A stretch of 64,000 nucleotides of DNA from Candidatus Hydrogenisulfobacillus filiaventi (GTDB taxonomy: Bacteria; Bacillota; Sulfobacillia; Sulfobacillales; R501). Below are positions 14,949 to 23,245 of this stretch, one piece after another; the first letter of the stretch is position 1; each line of letters starts with the position of its first letter. Both the position numbers and the translations under genes were made by a program. The stretch covers positions 1,054,001 through 1,118,000 of the forward strand of contig LR778114.1 of NCBI GenBank assembly GCA_902809825.1, given 5' to 3'. The notes beneath the pieces were generated by a model that worked only from the letters and a program-made list of their open reading frames with translations, made no database searches and was not told where the DNA came from.

Positions 14949-15509
14949 ATGCCTGATCGCATCCCGCCGCATCAGACGGTGACCAGCGGGTTTCCCGTCC
15001 TGCACGCCGGTTCCGTGCCCCGTATGCCGGGGCCCCGCGACTGGCGGTTCGCCATCCGGGGCCTGGTCCGCCGGCCCCGCATCCTGACCTGGGAGGATAT
15101 GCTGGCCCTGCCGCGCGTGCGCATCACCGCCGACATCCACTGTGTGACCGGCTGGAGCAAGCTGGACGTCACCTGGGAGGGGGTGCCCACCCGGGCGGTG
15201 CACGCGCTGGCCGGGGCCGACCCCCGCGCGTGCTGCGTCATGGTGCACGGGGCCAACGATTTCAGTGCCAATCTCACCCTGGAGGATTTCCTCGCCCCCG
15301 GGTGCCTGTTTGCGATCGCCGTGGACGGGCGGCCGTTGAGTCCCGAACACGGCGGGCCCATGCGGCTGGTGGTGCCGCAGCTCTACTTCTGGAAGAGCGC
15401 CAAGTGGGTCACCGGCCTGGAATACCTGGCCGAGGAGCGCCCGGGCTTCTGGGAGGAGCGCGGGTATCATCTGCACGGGGATCCCTGGAAGGAGGAACGG
15501 TACTGGTAA
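14949..15509 (+). CDS. sulfite-oxidase-type molybdopterin-dependent oxidoreductase
   Basis: 186 aa single-domain protein of the oxidoreductase molybdopterin-binding family (YedY/sulfite oxidase fold). RGLVRRPRILTWEDMLALP, then DIHCVTGWSKLDVTWEGV with the molybdenum-ligating Cys65, LTLEDFLAP and HGGPMRLVVPQLYFWKSAKW are family hallmarks. There is no Tat or Sec signal, so it is predicted cytoplasmic, unlike MsrP/YedY. Substrate unknown; sulfite is one possibility in view of the sulfur cluster 27 kb away, but that is only inference. GGGGAAGGGGAGAAGG precedes ATG. Confidence 0.88.
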   Translation: MPDRIPPHQTVTSGFPVLHAGSVPRMPGPRDWRFAIRGLVRRPRILTWEDMLALPRVRITADIHCVTGWSKLDVTWEGVPTRAVHALAGADPRACCVMVHGANDFSANLTLEDFLAPGCLFAIAVDGRPLSPEHGGPMRLVVPQLYFWKSAKWVTGLEYLAEERPGFWEERGYHLHGDPWKEERYW

Positions 15510-15510
15510 A

Positions 15511-15525
15511 TGGTACAATGGTAGA
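15511..15525 (+). promoter_or_regulatory. extended -10 promoter for DUF2203 gene
   Basis: TGG-TACAAT (15511-15519), an extended -10 immediately after the preceding stop codon, overlapping ATGGTAGA (15518-15525). Confidence 0.5.
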
Positions 15526-15570
15526 AAAGTAGGAACCGCGGCGCCGGCCCAGCGCCGAGGGGAGGTCTGG

Positions 15571-16020
15571 ATGATGCCGATGCACGAACGGCAACAGCGG
15601 CAGTTTACGGTGGCGGAGGCCAATGCGCTGCTGGGGGACCTGAGCCGGCAGCTGGAACGCCTGCGGGAGCTCAAGGCCACCGCCGCCCGCCAGTACGAGG
15701 AGATGCGGTCCATCCGGGAGGTCGGTTACCGGGCCGACGGCAATCTCATCATGCTGACCGACTACCAGAACGCCAAGCGGGAATTCGACCGCGTGGTGGG
15801 TGAGGCCAACCGCATCGTGGCGGAGGTGCATGCCCTCGGCTGCCGCATTACCGACGTGGAGATGGGGCTGGTCGACTTCCCGGCCACGTTGGGCAACCAG
15901 CCGGTGCACCTGTGCTGGAAGCTGGGGGAACCGGAGGTGCTCTACTACCACGAGCCCCAGGAGGGCTACCGGGGGCGGCGGCCGCTGCCGCCTGCCTGGC
16001 GGCAACCGGCGGAGGACTAG
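15571..16020 (+). CDS. DUF2203 family protein
   Basis: 149 aa cytoplasmic protein of a family of unknown function. FTVAEANALLGDLSRQLERL at residues 11-30 is followed by a long helical segment, then GCRITDVEMGLVDFPA and HLCWKLGEPEVLYYHE, which identify DUF2203. GGGGAGGTCTGG precedes ATG. It ends by overlapping the convergent HD-domain gene by four bases. Confidence 0.85.
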   Translation: MMPMHERQQRQFTVAEANALLGDLSRQLERLRELKATAARQYEEMRSIREVGYRADGNLIMLTDYQNAKREFDRVVGEANRIVAEVHALGCRITDVEMGLVDFPATLGNQPVHLCWKLGEPEVLYYHEPQEGYRGRRPLPPAWRQPAED

Positions 16021-16586
16021 GGATTGAGCCCGAGGTCCTCCGCCAGCGGCTGCAGCGCCGCCACCACCAGGGCGACGTGATCCTCCAGGGTGACGCCCAA
16101 TTCCTCCAGGCCTCGCTCCACGGCTTCGCGGCTGACGCCGCGGGCGAAGGACTTGTCCTTCAGCTTCCTCCGCACGGCAGCGGGGGTTACTTCCGCCAGC
16201 CGGCGCCCGGGGCGGACCATGGCCACGGCCAAGACGAAGCCGGTCAGCTCATCGCTGGCGTAGAGCGCCTTTTCCAGCACCGACTCCCGCCTGAGCCCGT
16301 TACGGTCCACGTGGGAACGCACCGCCCGCACGATCACGGGCGGAAAACCCGCCTCCTCCAGCAGCCGCCCGCCTACCACGGTATGGTCCTCCGGGGCGGG
16401 AAACGCCTCATAGTCGAAGTCATGCAGCAGCCCCACCAGGCCGAACAGGTCCTCATCCTCCCCGTAGCGGCGGGCGATCGCCCGCATGACCGCCTCCACC
16501 GCGATCGCGTGGCGCAATAGGGCCGGCTGGTGGGTCCAGCGGGTGAGCAGGTCCCAGGCCTGAACCCGGGGCGGCCAATTGCCCAT
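16017..16586 (-). CDS. HD-domain metal-dependent phosphohydrolase
   Basis: 189 aa. HD superfamily: HAIAVEAVMRAIARRYGEDE, then GLVGLLHDFDYEAFPAPEDH with the HD dyad, and ALYASDELTGFVLAVAMVRP containing the distal aspartate. Typical of small HDIG-type hydrolases found in Bacillota; substrate unknown, a nucleotide being likely. Start ATG at 16586 behind GGGAGGAATCCGT; a much longer open frame continues upstream but is a shadow of accC. Confidence 0.85.
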   Translation of the reverse strand: MGNWPPRVQAWDLLTRWTHQPALLRHAIAVEAVMRAIARRYGEDEDLFGLVGLLHDFDYEAFPAPEDHTVVGGRLLEEAGFPPVIVRAVRSHVDRNGLRRESVLEKALYASDELTGFVLAVAMVRPGRRLAEVTPAAVRRKLKDKSFARGVSREAVERGLEELGVTLEDHVALVVAALQPLAEDLGLNP

Positions 16587-16635
16587 ACGGATTCCTCCCT
16601 TCTCCGGCCATCCGGCCGGCCGCTTCCTCCTCCCA

Positions 16636-16653
16636 CCCATGGTAGCGCAACCG
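16636..16653. repeat. second copy of 18-bp element
   Basis: CCCATGGTAGCGCAACCG, identical to 13967-13984, again in a divergent intergenic region (HD gene / accC). On the minus strand TACCAT at 16639-16644 could serve as -10 for the HD gene, about 50 bases before its start. Confidence 0.6.
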
Positions 16654-16745
16654 CGGCCGCCCGCACCGGCCCCTGGACAGCCGGGCGGGCTTGTGCTTGA
16701 GTTAGGAAGGCGAAGGCTGCGCCCGCGGGCGCGCAACTGGCGGGG

Positions 16746-18104
16746 GTGAGCGGGCTGTTTAGTAAGATCCTGGTGGCCAACCGGGGCGAAATCGCCATCC
16801 GCATCATGCGGGCGGCGCGGGAACTGGGGATCCGGACGGTAGCGGTGTACTCCGATGCGGACAAGGACGCCGCCCATGTGGCCTATGCCGATGAGGCCTA
16901 TCCCATCGGCCCGGCTCCCTCCACTTTGAGTTATCTGCATATCCCCAACATCATCAATGCCGCGGTGCAGACCGGGGCCGAGGCCATCCATCCCGGCTAC
17001 GGATTCCTGGCCGAGAACCACCATTTTGCCGCGGTCTGCAAGACCTGGGGCCTGGTGTTTATCGGTCCGCCGCCCGATGCCATCGAGCAGATGGGGGTGA
17101 AGTCCCAGGCACGGGCGGTCATGAAGGCGGCGGGGGTGCCGGTGCTGCCGGGGACCGAGGCGGGCTGGGATTCGCCGGAGGAGGCGCGGCGCCTGGCGGA
17201 GGCGGTAGGCTTTCCGCTGCTGGTGAAGGCCGCCTTCGGAGGGGGCGGACGCGGCATCCGGGTGGTGGAGAGCCCCGCCGACCTGGCCGACGCTGTGGAG
17301 CGGGCCCGGCGGGAGGCGGAGTCGGCCTTTGGCCGCGGCGACCTGTATCTGGAGCGGTATCTCAAGGATCCCCGGCATATCGAGATTCAGGTGCTGGCCG
17401 ATGCGCACGGGCAGGTGGTGGCCCTGGGTGAGCGGGAGTCCTCCATCCAGCGCCGCCGGCAGAAGATCCTGGAGGAGGCGCCCTCGGTGGCCGTAGACCC
17501 CGAACTGCGCCGGCGCATGAGCGAGGCCGCGGTGCGCGCCGCGCGGGCCGTGGGTTACAGCGGGGCCGGCACCTTGGAATTCCTGCTGGACCCTGCCAGC
17601 GGGGAATTTTACTTTATGGAAATGAACACCCGGATTCAGGTTGAGCATGCGGTCACGGAAATGGTAACCGGGGTGGATATCGTTAAGGAGCAGATCCGCG
17701 TGGCGGCGGGCGAACCGTTGGGCATCCGGCAGGAGGATGTGACCCTCAACGGCTGGAGCCTGGAGTGCCGCATTAACGCCGAGGATCCCGAGCAGGGCTT
17801 CCGGCCCAGCCCCGGGCGCATCATCACCTGGGAGGAGCCGGGAGGGCCCTGGGTCCGGGTGGACAGCGGGGTGGTGGCCTCGATGGAGGTGCAGCCCTTT
17901 TATGATTCCCTGTTGGCGAAGGTGGTGACCTGGGGCCGCGACCGGACCGAGGCCGTGGCCCGCATGCGGCGCGCGCTGGGCGAGTTTAGAATAGAGGGGG
18001 TGAAGACCACCCTGGAACTGCAGCGGGCGATCCTGGAGGATCCCGATTTTGTGGCCGGGCGCATCCACACCAACTTCCTGGCCCAGCGGGTGGCGGGCGC
18101 CTGA
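16746..18104 (+). CDS. accC: acetyl-CoA carboxylase biotin carboxylase subunit
   Basis: ATP-dependent carboxylation of the biotin on BCCP, first half-reaction of malonyl-CoA synthesis. 452 aa. KILVANRGEIAIRIMRAARE at the N-terminus, GFLAENHHFA, the ATP-grasp glycine loop FGGGGRGIRVV near residue 161, ERESSIQRRRQKILEEAPS, and MEMNTRIQVEHAVTEMVTG with the catalytic residues. GTG start; the ribosome site is weak (GGCGGGGG close to the start). accB is not adjacent, so it could also serve a pyruvate or acyl carboxylase. Confidence 0.95.
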   Translation: MSGLFSKILVANRGEIAIRIMRAARELGIRTVAVYSDADKDAAHVAYADEAYPIGPAPSTLSYLHIPNIINAAVQTGAEAIHPGYGFLAENHHFAAVCKTWGLVFIGPPPDAIEQMGVKSQARAVMKAAGVPVLPGTEAGWDSPEEARRLAEAVGFPLLVKAAFGGGGRGIRVVESPADLADAVERARREAESAFGRGDLYLERYLKDPRHIEIQVLADAHGQVVALGERESSIQRRRQKILEEAPSVAVDPELRRRMSEAAVRAARAVGYSGAGTLEFLLDPASGEFYFMEMNTRIQVEHAVTEMVTGVDIVKEQIRVAAGEPLGIRQEDVTLNGWSLECRINAEDPEQGFRPSPGRIITWEEPGGPWVRVDSGVVASMEVQPFYDSLLAKVVTWGRDRTEAVARMRRALGEFRIEGVKTTLELQRAILEDPDFVAGRIHTNFLAQRVAGA

Positions 18105-18127
18105 GGCGTACGGAGGGGGGAGGGGCT

Positions 18128-18535
18128 GTGCCGGAAGCGGCGGGTTCGACGGCGGTGCACATCCAGGTGGCCAATGATGTAATCGGGGCCATCGCCGGGA
18201 TGGCGGCCCTGGAGGTGGAGGGTGTCCACAGCATGAGCGGCGGGATCGTGGAGGGCATCGCCCAGGTGCTGGGGCGGCGCCAGTTGAGCCGCGGGGTGCA
18301 TGTGGAAGTGGACGGCCGCGACGTCAGCCTGGACCTGTTCGTGGTCATGGACTACGGGGCCCGGATTCCCGAGGTGGCAGAACGGGTGCAGGCCAATGTC
18401 AAGGCTCAGGTGGAAAACATGACAGGGCTCACGGTGGACGCGGTCAACATCCATGTGCAGGGGGTCTGGATGCCCGCCGGGCGGGGGGAAGGTGCGGCAC
18501 CGCCCGCCAAATCCCGGCCGGCGGAGGGGAATTAG
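18128..18535 (+). CDS. Asp23/Gls24 family envelope stress protein
   Basis: 135 aa. VHIQVANDVIGAIAGMAALE at residues 10-29, VHVEVDGRDVSLDLFVVMDYGARIP and VKAQVENMTGLTVDAVNIHVQ define the family, which in Bacillota (YqhY, Asp23) is linked to envelope homeostasis and acetyl-CoA carboxylase. The accC-yqhY-nusB order here is the same as in Bacillus subtilis. GTG start behind GGAGGGGGGAGGGG. Confidence 0.92.
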   Translation: MPEAAGSTAVHIQVANDVIGAIAGMAALEVEGVHSMSGGIVEGIAQVLGRRQLSRGVHVEVDGRDVSLDLFVVMDYGARIPEVAERVQANVKAQVENMTGLTVDAVNIHVQGVWMPAGRGEGAAPPAKSRPAEGN

Positions 18536-18538
18536 GCC

Positions 18539-18970
18539 GTGGCGCGCCACCAGGCCCGGGAGCGGGCCTTGAAGGCCCTGTTCGAATACGACCTGGTTCA
18601 CCCTGACCTGCCCGGCCTGCTGGAACGGACAGCGGCGGGCCTAGCGGGGGAGGATGCGGCCTTTGCCCTGCAGCTGGTGGAAGGGACCCTGGCCAATCTG
18701 CTCGACATTGACGCCCGGGTGGCCCGGGCGGCGACCGGCTGGAAGCTCAGCCGGATGCCCTCGGTCGACCGCAACATCCTGCGGATGGCTACCTTCGAGC
18801 TGATGACCGGCACCGCACCGCCCGAGGTCATCATCGACGAAGCGGTGGAGCTGGCGCGGGCCTTCGGAACAGAACAGTCCTACCGGTTTGTCAACGGCGT
18901 CCTGGCCGCGGTGGCCCGCGGCCTGCGGCCGGCGCCCGAAGGGGGTCCCCCCGTTCATGACGGGTCCTGA
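18539..18970 (+). CDS. nusB: transcription antitermination factor NusB
   Basis: RNA-binding antitermination factor for rRNA operons, acting with NusE (S10) on boxA. 143 aa; ARHQARERALKALFEYDL at the start and PSVDRNILRMATFELMTG, then VIIDEAVELARAFGTEQSYRFVNGVL, are diagnostic. GTG start three bases after the upstream stop, GGAGGGG near. The last 14 bases overlap the next gene. Confidence 0.95.
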   Translation: MARHQARERALKALFEYDLVHPDLPGLLERTAAGLAGEDAAFALQLVEGTLANLLDIDARVARAATGWKLSRMPSVDRNILRMATFELMTGTAPPEVIIDEAVELARAFGTEQSYRFVNGVLAAVARGLRPAPEGGPPVHDGS

Positions 18971-19934
18971 TCCCGGGCCGGTGCTGGGGATTGACACCAG
19001 CGCCTACACCACTTCGGTAGCGGTGCTGGCACCCGGCGGGCAGGTGATCGACCGCCGCCGGGTGCTGCCGGTGCCCGCCGGTGCCCGGGGGCTACGGCCG
19101 TCGGAAGCGGTCTGGCACCAGCTGCAGCAGCTGACCGACCTGCTGCCGGCGGTGCTGGCGGGGCTGGCCGTCCCACCGGCAGCGGTGGGGGTCAGTGTGC
19201 AGCCCCGGCCCCAGCCCGGCTCCCATCTGCCGCCGTTCGCGGTGGGCCGTCTGGCGGCGGCGTCCGTCGCCGCCGCCTGGGGTTGCCGGCTGGAAACCGT
19301 GAGCCATCAGGAAGGGCATCTGGCGGCCGGGCTTTGGGGACTGGGCCTGGCTCCCGGCTCCCCGGCGGTGCCGTCCCGCTTTTACGGCTTGCACGTTTCC
19401 GGTGGTACCACCGAGCTGGTGCAGGTGGAGGAGGAGCGCCCGGGCCACTGGCGGGTGGCGGTCGTGGGGGCCACCGCCGATCTTTATGCGGGCCAGCTGG
19501 TGGACCGGGTGGGGGTGGCGCTGGGGTTGCCCTTCCCGGCCGGGCCCGGCCTGGAGCGTCTGGCGGCAGGGGCACAGGCGGCGGTGCCTCTGCCGGTCGG
19601 TCCGCCCCGCCGTGACGGCGGCCGCTGGCTTATCAGCTTTAGCGGGCCGGAGACGGCCGCATTGCGGGCGCTGGCCCGGGGGGCCGAGCCGGCGGCGGTG
19701 GCCCGGGGCGTGGAGGCGGCGGTGGCGCGCGGGCTGGCCAAGCTGCTGGCCACCCAACCCCCCGGCCGGGTGGTGGTGGTCGGGGGGGTGGCCGCCAACC
19801 TGTTCGTGCGGCGGGAACTCGTGCGGCGGCTGGGCCCGGTCTGGGAGGTGGGGTTCGGGCCTCCGGCCCTTTCTGGCGACAACGCCGTGGGGGTGGCATG
19901 GCTGGCTGCCCGGCGGGCCCAGGCGGAGACATAG
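18957..19934 (+). CDS. TsaD/Kae1-like paralog
   Basis: 325 aa protein of the Kae1/TsaD ATPase fold. It begins VLGIDTSAYTTSVAVL; VSHQEGHLAAGLWG keeps both metal-binding histidines (H117 and H121); HVSGGTTELVQV, VVGGVAANLFVRREL and LSGDNAVGVAWLA match other TsaD motifs. Sequence around them is divergent, and the SGGH of true TsaD is SGGT, so it is probably a paralog rather than the t6A enzyme. Position between nusB and folD is seen in other clostridial-type genomes. Overlaps nusB by 14 bases. Function unknown. Confidence 0.75.
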   Translation: MTGPDPGPVLGIDTSAYTTSVAVLAPGGQVIDRRRVLPVPAGARGLRPSEAVWHQLQQLTDLLPAVLAGLAVPPAAVGVSVQPRPQPGSHLPPFAVGRLAAASVAAAWGCRLETVSHQEGHLAAGLWGLGLAPGSPAVPSRFYGLHVSGGTTELVQVEEERPGHWRVAVVGATADLYAGQLVDRVGVALGLPFPAGPGLERLAAGAQAAVPLPVGPPRRDGGRWLISFSGPETAALRALARGAEPAAVARGVEAAVARGLAKLLATQPPGRVVVVGGVAANLFVRRELVRRLGPVWEVGFGPPALSGDNAVGVAWLAARRAQAET

Positions 19935-19971
19935 CGGCGGCGGAGACCGGAAAGAAAGGCGGCAGACACCG

Positions 19972-20853
19972 GTGGATGAGGTGATGGGCGGGGCGCGGAC
20001 CCTGGATGGCAAGGCGGTAGCGGCGCGCGTGCAGGAGGAGATCCGGCAGCGGATCGCGGCCCGCGCGGCCCGGGACGGGCAGCGCCCCGGCCTAGCGGTG
20101 GTGCAGGTGGGCGAGGACCCCGCCTCCTCGGTCTATGTGCGCAACAAGCGGCGGACCGCCGAACGGCTGGGGATGCGCTCGCGGGAGGTGCACCTGCCGG
20201 CGGATGCCGGCACGGAGGCGGTCCTGGCGGCCGTGGCCGACCTGGCAGCGGATGATGCCGTGCATGGCATCCTGGTGCAGCTGCCGCTGCCGCCTGCGGT
20301 CGATGTGGAGGCGGTGCTGGCCGCCATCCCGCCGGATAAGGATGTGGACGGGCTCACCGTGACCAATCTCGGCCGGCTGCTGGCCGGGCGCCCGGGCCTG
20401 GTGCCGTGTACGCCGGCCGGGATCATGACCCTGTTGGGCGCCTACGGGATCACCCTGGACGGGGCCCGGGCGGTTGTCATCGGCCGCAGCCGGCTGGTGG
20501 GGCTGCCGGTGGCCCTGCTGTTGCAGCAGGCCAACGCGACGGTGACCGTGGTCCATACCCATACCCGCGACGCCGCCCGCTTGGCCCGGGAGGCCGAGGT
20601 CCTGGTGGTGGCGGCCGGACGGCCGCAGCTGGTGACGGCGGAATGGGTGCGGCCCGGCGCGGTGGTGGTGGATGTCGGGATCCACCGGCAGGGCGAGCGC
20701 CTGGTGGGGGATGTGGAGGCGGCGTCGGTAGCGCGGGTGGCGGGGTACCTGTCCCCGGTGCCGGGCGGGGTGGGCCCTATGACCATTGCCAGCCTGATGG
20801 CCAACACCTGGCAGGCGTTCACGGAGCAGGTGCCGCCGCCGGAGGAGCCATGA
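19972..20853 (+). CDS. folD: bifunctional methylenetetrahydrofolate dehydrogenase/cyclohydrolase
   Basis: Interconverts methylene-, methenyl- and formyl-tetrahydrofolate with NADP. About 293 aa. GLAVVQVGEDPASSVYVRNK holds the catalytic lysine region; GILVQLPLPP, PPDKDVDGLT, VVIGRSRLVGLPVALLL (Rossmann) and SPVPGGVGPMTIASLMANT are family signatures. Start chosen at GTG 19972 with AAAGGCGG nine bases upstream; ATG 19984 is an alternative. Ends with ATGA overlap with xseA. Confidence 0.95.
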   Translation: MDEVMGGARTLDGKAVAARVQEEIRQRIAARAARDGQRPGLAVVQVGEDPASSVYVRNKRRTAERLGMRSREVHLPADAGTEAVLAAVADLAADDAVHGILVQLPLPPAVDVEAVLAAIPPDKDVDGLTVTNLGRLLAGRPGLVPCTPAGIMTLLGAYGITLDGARAVVIGRSRLVGLPVALLLQQANATVTVVHTHTRDAARLAREAEVLVVAAGRPQLVTAEWVRPGAVVVDVGIHRQGERLVGDVEAASVARVAGYLSPVPGGVGPMTIASLMANTWQAFTEQVPPPEEP

Positions 20854-22097
20854 ACGGCCGCCGCCTGCCGGCCGCCGGCCTGCCGGCCCTGACCCTGGCG
20901 GTGGGGGAACTGGTGGCCCTGCTCCGCAGCCTGATTGAGGAGGACCCCCGGCTGGCCCGGGTGGGGGTGGTGGGGGAACTGTCGGGGGTCAAGCAGCACA
21001 CCTCCGGACACTGGTACTTCCTGCTCAAGGACGCCCGCGCCCAGTTGCGGGCGGTGCTCTTCCGGCGCGAGGCGGCCCGGCTCAGCTTCCGTCCTCGGGA
21101 CGGACAGATGGTGGTGGCGTGGGGCCGGGTGGGCGTGTTTGAGCGGGACGGGCAGACCCAGCTGTATGTGGACGCGCTGGAGCCGCTGGGGGAAGGGGCG
21201 GCCTTTCTGGAGCTCGAAGCCCTCAAACGCCGGCTGGAGGCGGAAGGGCTTTTCAACCGGCCGAAGCGTCCTCTGCCCCTGCTGCCGCGGGCGGTCGGGG
21301 TGGTGACCTCGGCGGCCGGAGCGGCCATCGCCGATATCCGGACCGTCATCGGGCGCCGGTACCCAGGGATGCCGGTGGTGCTACGGCCGGTGCTGGTGCA
21401 GGGGGAAGGGGCCCCGGCTGCGATTGCCGAAGCGGTACGCTGGTTCAGTCAGGCACCGGAGGCGGCCCGGGTGGACGTGCTGATCGTCGGGCGGGGCGGC
21501 GGATCGCGGGAGGATCTGATGGCCTTCAACCGCGAGGAGGTGGTGCGGGCGGTGGCGGAGTCCCGCATCCCGGTCATCGCGGCGGTGGGGCATGAGATCG
21601 ATAGTACCCTGACCGACCTGGCGGCTGATGTGCGGGCTCCCACCCCTTCGGCGGCCGCGGAACTGGCCGTGCCGGAGCGGGCCCGTCTCGAGGCCCTGGT
21701 GGAAGGACTGGCGGCTCGTGCGCGCCGGGCCCTGGAGCGGCGGCTGGCGGCAGACCGGCGGCATTGGCAGGCCTGGGCCGGACACGGGCTGTTGCGCCGG
21801 CCGGCGCGTCTGCTGGAAGCCCGCCTGCTCCAGCTGGAGCGGCTGACGGAGCGGGGACGGCAGGCGTTGGAGCGCCGGCTGGAGCGTGAGCGGGCGCGCC
21901 TGGAACGGGTGCGGTCGGTGCTCATGGCGTTGGACCCTGCCCGGGTCCTGGCGCGGGGGTACGCGGTGGTGCGGGAGGCGGACAGCGGGCGGCCGGTGGG
22001 CGCCCGCCAAATCCGGACCGGGGCCTGGTATCGGGTGGAATGGGTGGACGGCGGGCGGGCCATGCAGGCCGGCCCGCCGGAGGAGGGGAACGAATAA
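20850..22097 (+). CDS. xseA: exodeoxyribonuclease VII large subunit
   Basis: Catalytic subunit of the single-strand-specific exonuclease VII. 415 aa: an N-terminal OB-fold (VGVVGELSGVKQHTSGHWYF), a catalytic domain with GVVTSAAGAAIADI, VDVLIVGRGGGSREDLMAFN and AAVGHEIDSTLTDLAADVRA, then a long Arg/Glu-rich coiled coil (about 270-355), and C-terminal ARGYAVVRE. ATG overlaps the folD stop; GGAGGAG precedes it. Forms a unit with xseB, one base overlap. Confidence 0.96.
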   Translation: MNGRRLPAAGLPALTLAVGELVALLRSLIEEDPRLARVGVVGELSGVKQHTSGHWYFLLKDARAQLRAVLFRREAARLSFRPRDGQMVVAWGRVGVFERDGQTQLYVDALEPLGEGAAFLELEALKRRLEAEGLFNRPKRPLPLLPRAVGVVTSAAGAAIADIRTVIGRRYPGMPVVLRPVLVQGEGAPAAIAEAVRWFSQAPEAARVDVLIVGRGGGSREDLMAFNREEVVRAVAESRIPVIAAVGHEIDSTLTDLAADVRAPTPSAAAELAVPERARLEALVEGLAARARRALERRLAADRRHWQAWAGHGLLRRPARLLEARLLQLERLTERGRQALERRLERERARLERVRSVLMALDPARVLARGYAVVREADSGRPVGARQIRTGAWYRVEWVDGGRAMQAGPPEEGNE

Positions 22098-22318
22098 TGG
22101 AGGCCGGGGCGCCGGAGAATATGGCCGCCTTCGAGGGGATCATGGCGCGGCTGGAGGAAGTGGTCCGCCGGCTGGAAGCGGGGGAGGCCACCTTGGCGGA
22201 AAGCCTTGAGCTGTACCAGGAGGCGCAAGCGCTGAGCCGCCAGGCCCAGGCGCTGCTGGAACGGGCGGAAGCGGTCCTGACCGCCGATGTCGGGGACGGG
22301 GAGGCGGAGGGGCCATGA
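22097..22318 (+). CDS. xseB: exodeoxyribonuclease VII small subunit
   Basis: 73 aa helical partner of XseA. AFEGIMARLEEVVRRLEAGE and TLAESLELYQEAQALSRQAQ, then LLERAE, are the conserved pattern. ATG at 22097 shares a base with the xseA stop; GGAGGAGGGGAA lies at good spacing. Ends with ATGA overlap with the prenyltransferase. Confidence 0.95.
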   Translation: MEAGAPENMAAFEGIMARLEEVVRRLEAGEATLAESLELYQEAQALSRQAQALLERAEAVLTADVGDGEAEGP

Positions 22319-23202
22319 CCGCGGACTGGGACGGTGCCGCCTGGAGCCGGGAACGGGTGAGCCTGGTCAACCGCTGGCTGGAGGAGGCGGTGGAGCGCCG
22401 GGCGGGGGGCACCCGCATCCGGGAGGCGATGCACTACGCACTCATGGCGGGCGGCAAGCGCCTGCGCCCCCTGCTGGTCCTGGCGGCGGGGGAGGCGATG
22501 GACCCCCGGAGTGAGCGCTGGCGGGAGCCGGCGGTGGCGGTGGAGTTCATCCATACCTACTCGCTGATTCACGACGACTTGCCGGCGATGGATGATGACG
22601 ACCTGCGGCGGGGCCGGCCGACCTGCCATAAGGTCTTCGGCGAGGCGCAGGCTATTCTGGCCGGGGATGCCCTGCTGACCGAGGCGTTCGGGGTGCTGGC
22701 GGAGGCGCGGGCGCAGTGGCCGGCGGCGGCGGTGGCGGATGCCGTGGCCCTGCTGGCGGAGGCTGCCGGGGCCCGGGGGCTGGTGGACGGCCAGGCGCGG
22801 GACCTGGCGGCCGAGGGGCAGGCTGTGGGGCTGGCCGATCTGGAGGCCATCCACCGTCGCAAGACCGGGGCCCTCATCACAGCCGCCGCGCGCCTGCCGG
22901 CGGTGCTGGCCGGCCAGGCCGCGTGGGATGCGGCCCTGGGGGCCTACGGCCGCCATGTCGGGTTGGCTTTTCAGATCGCGGATGATATTTTGAACGTGGT
23001 CGGGGACCCCAAGATGCTGGGCAAACCGACCGGAACCGACGACGCGCACGACAAGGCCACCTATCCGCGCCTGCTGGGCCTGGAGGGCGCCCGCCGGCGT
23101 GCGGAGGACGAGGTGGCGGCCGCCCGGGCCAGCCTGGAGGGATTGCGCGGGACGGAGGCGTTGATCTGGCTCGCGACGGCGGCGGTGGACCGGGAACGCT
23201 AG
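22315..23202 (+). CDS. ispA: polyprenyl synthetase (farnesyl diphosphate synthase type)
   Basis: Head-to-tail condensation of isoprenyl diphosphates. 295 aa. First aspartate-rich motif DDLPAMDDDD at residues 87-96, preceded by VEFIHTYSLIHD; the second is QIADDILNVVGDP; AGGKRLRPLLVL near residue 45. Bacterial type II FPP synthases carry a two-residue insertion in the first motif (DDxxxxD), as here. Sits between xseB and dxs, the usual isoprenoid locus. Confidence 0.93.
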   Translation: MTADWDGAAWSRERVSLVNRWLEEAVERRAGGTRIREAMHYALMAGGKRLRPLLVLAAGEAMDPRSERWREPAVAVEFIHTYSLIHDDLPAMDDDDLRRGRPTCHKVFGEAQAILAGDALLTEAFGVLAEARAQWPAAAVADAVALLAEAAGARGLVDGQARDLAAEGQAVGLADLEAIHRRKTGALITAAARLPAVLAGQAAWDAALGAYGRHVGLAFQIADDILNVVGDPKMLGKPTGTDDAHDKATYPRLLGLEGARRRAEDEVAAARASLEGLRGTEALIWLATAAVDRER

Positions 23203-23245
23203 CACCGCCGTCCCGCCGGGTTCCGGACGGAAAGGGATGAGTACC

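Noticed and set aside
16587-18068. Very long minus-strand extension of the HD-domain frame
   Set aside because: Antisense of accC, His/Leu-rich noise; the HD protein has a good start at 16586 with its own ribosome site.
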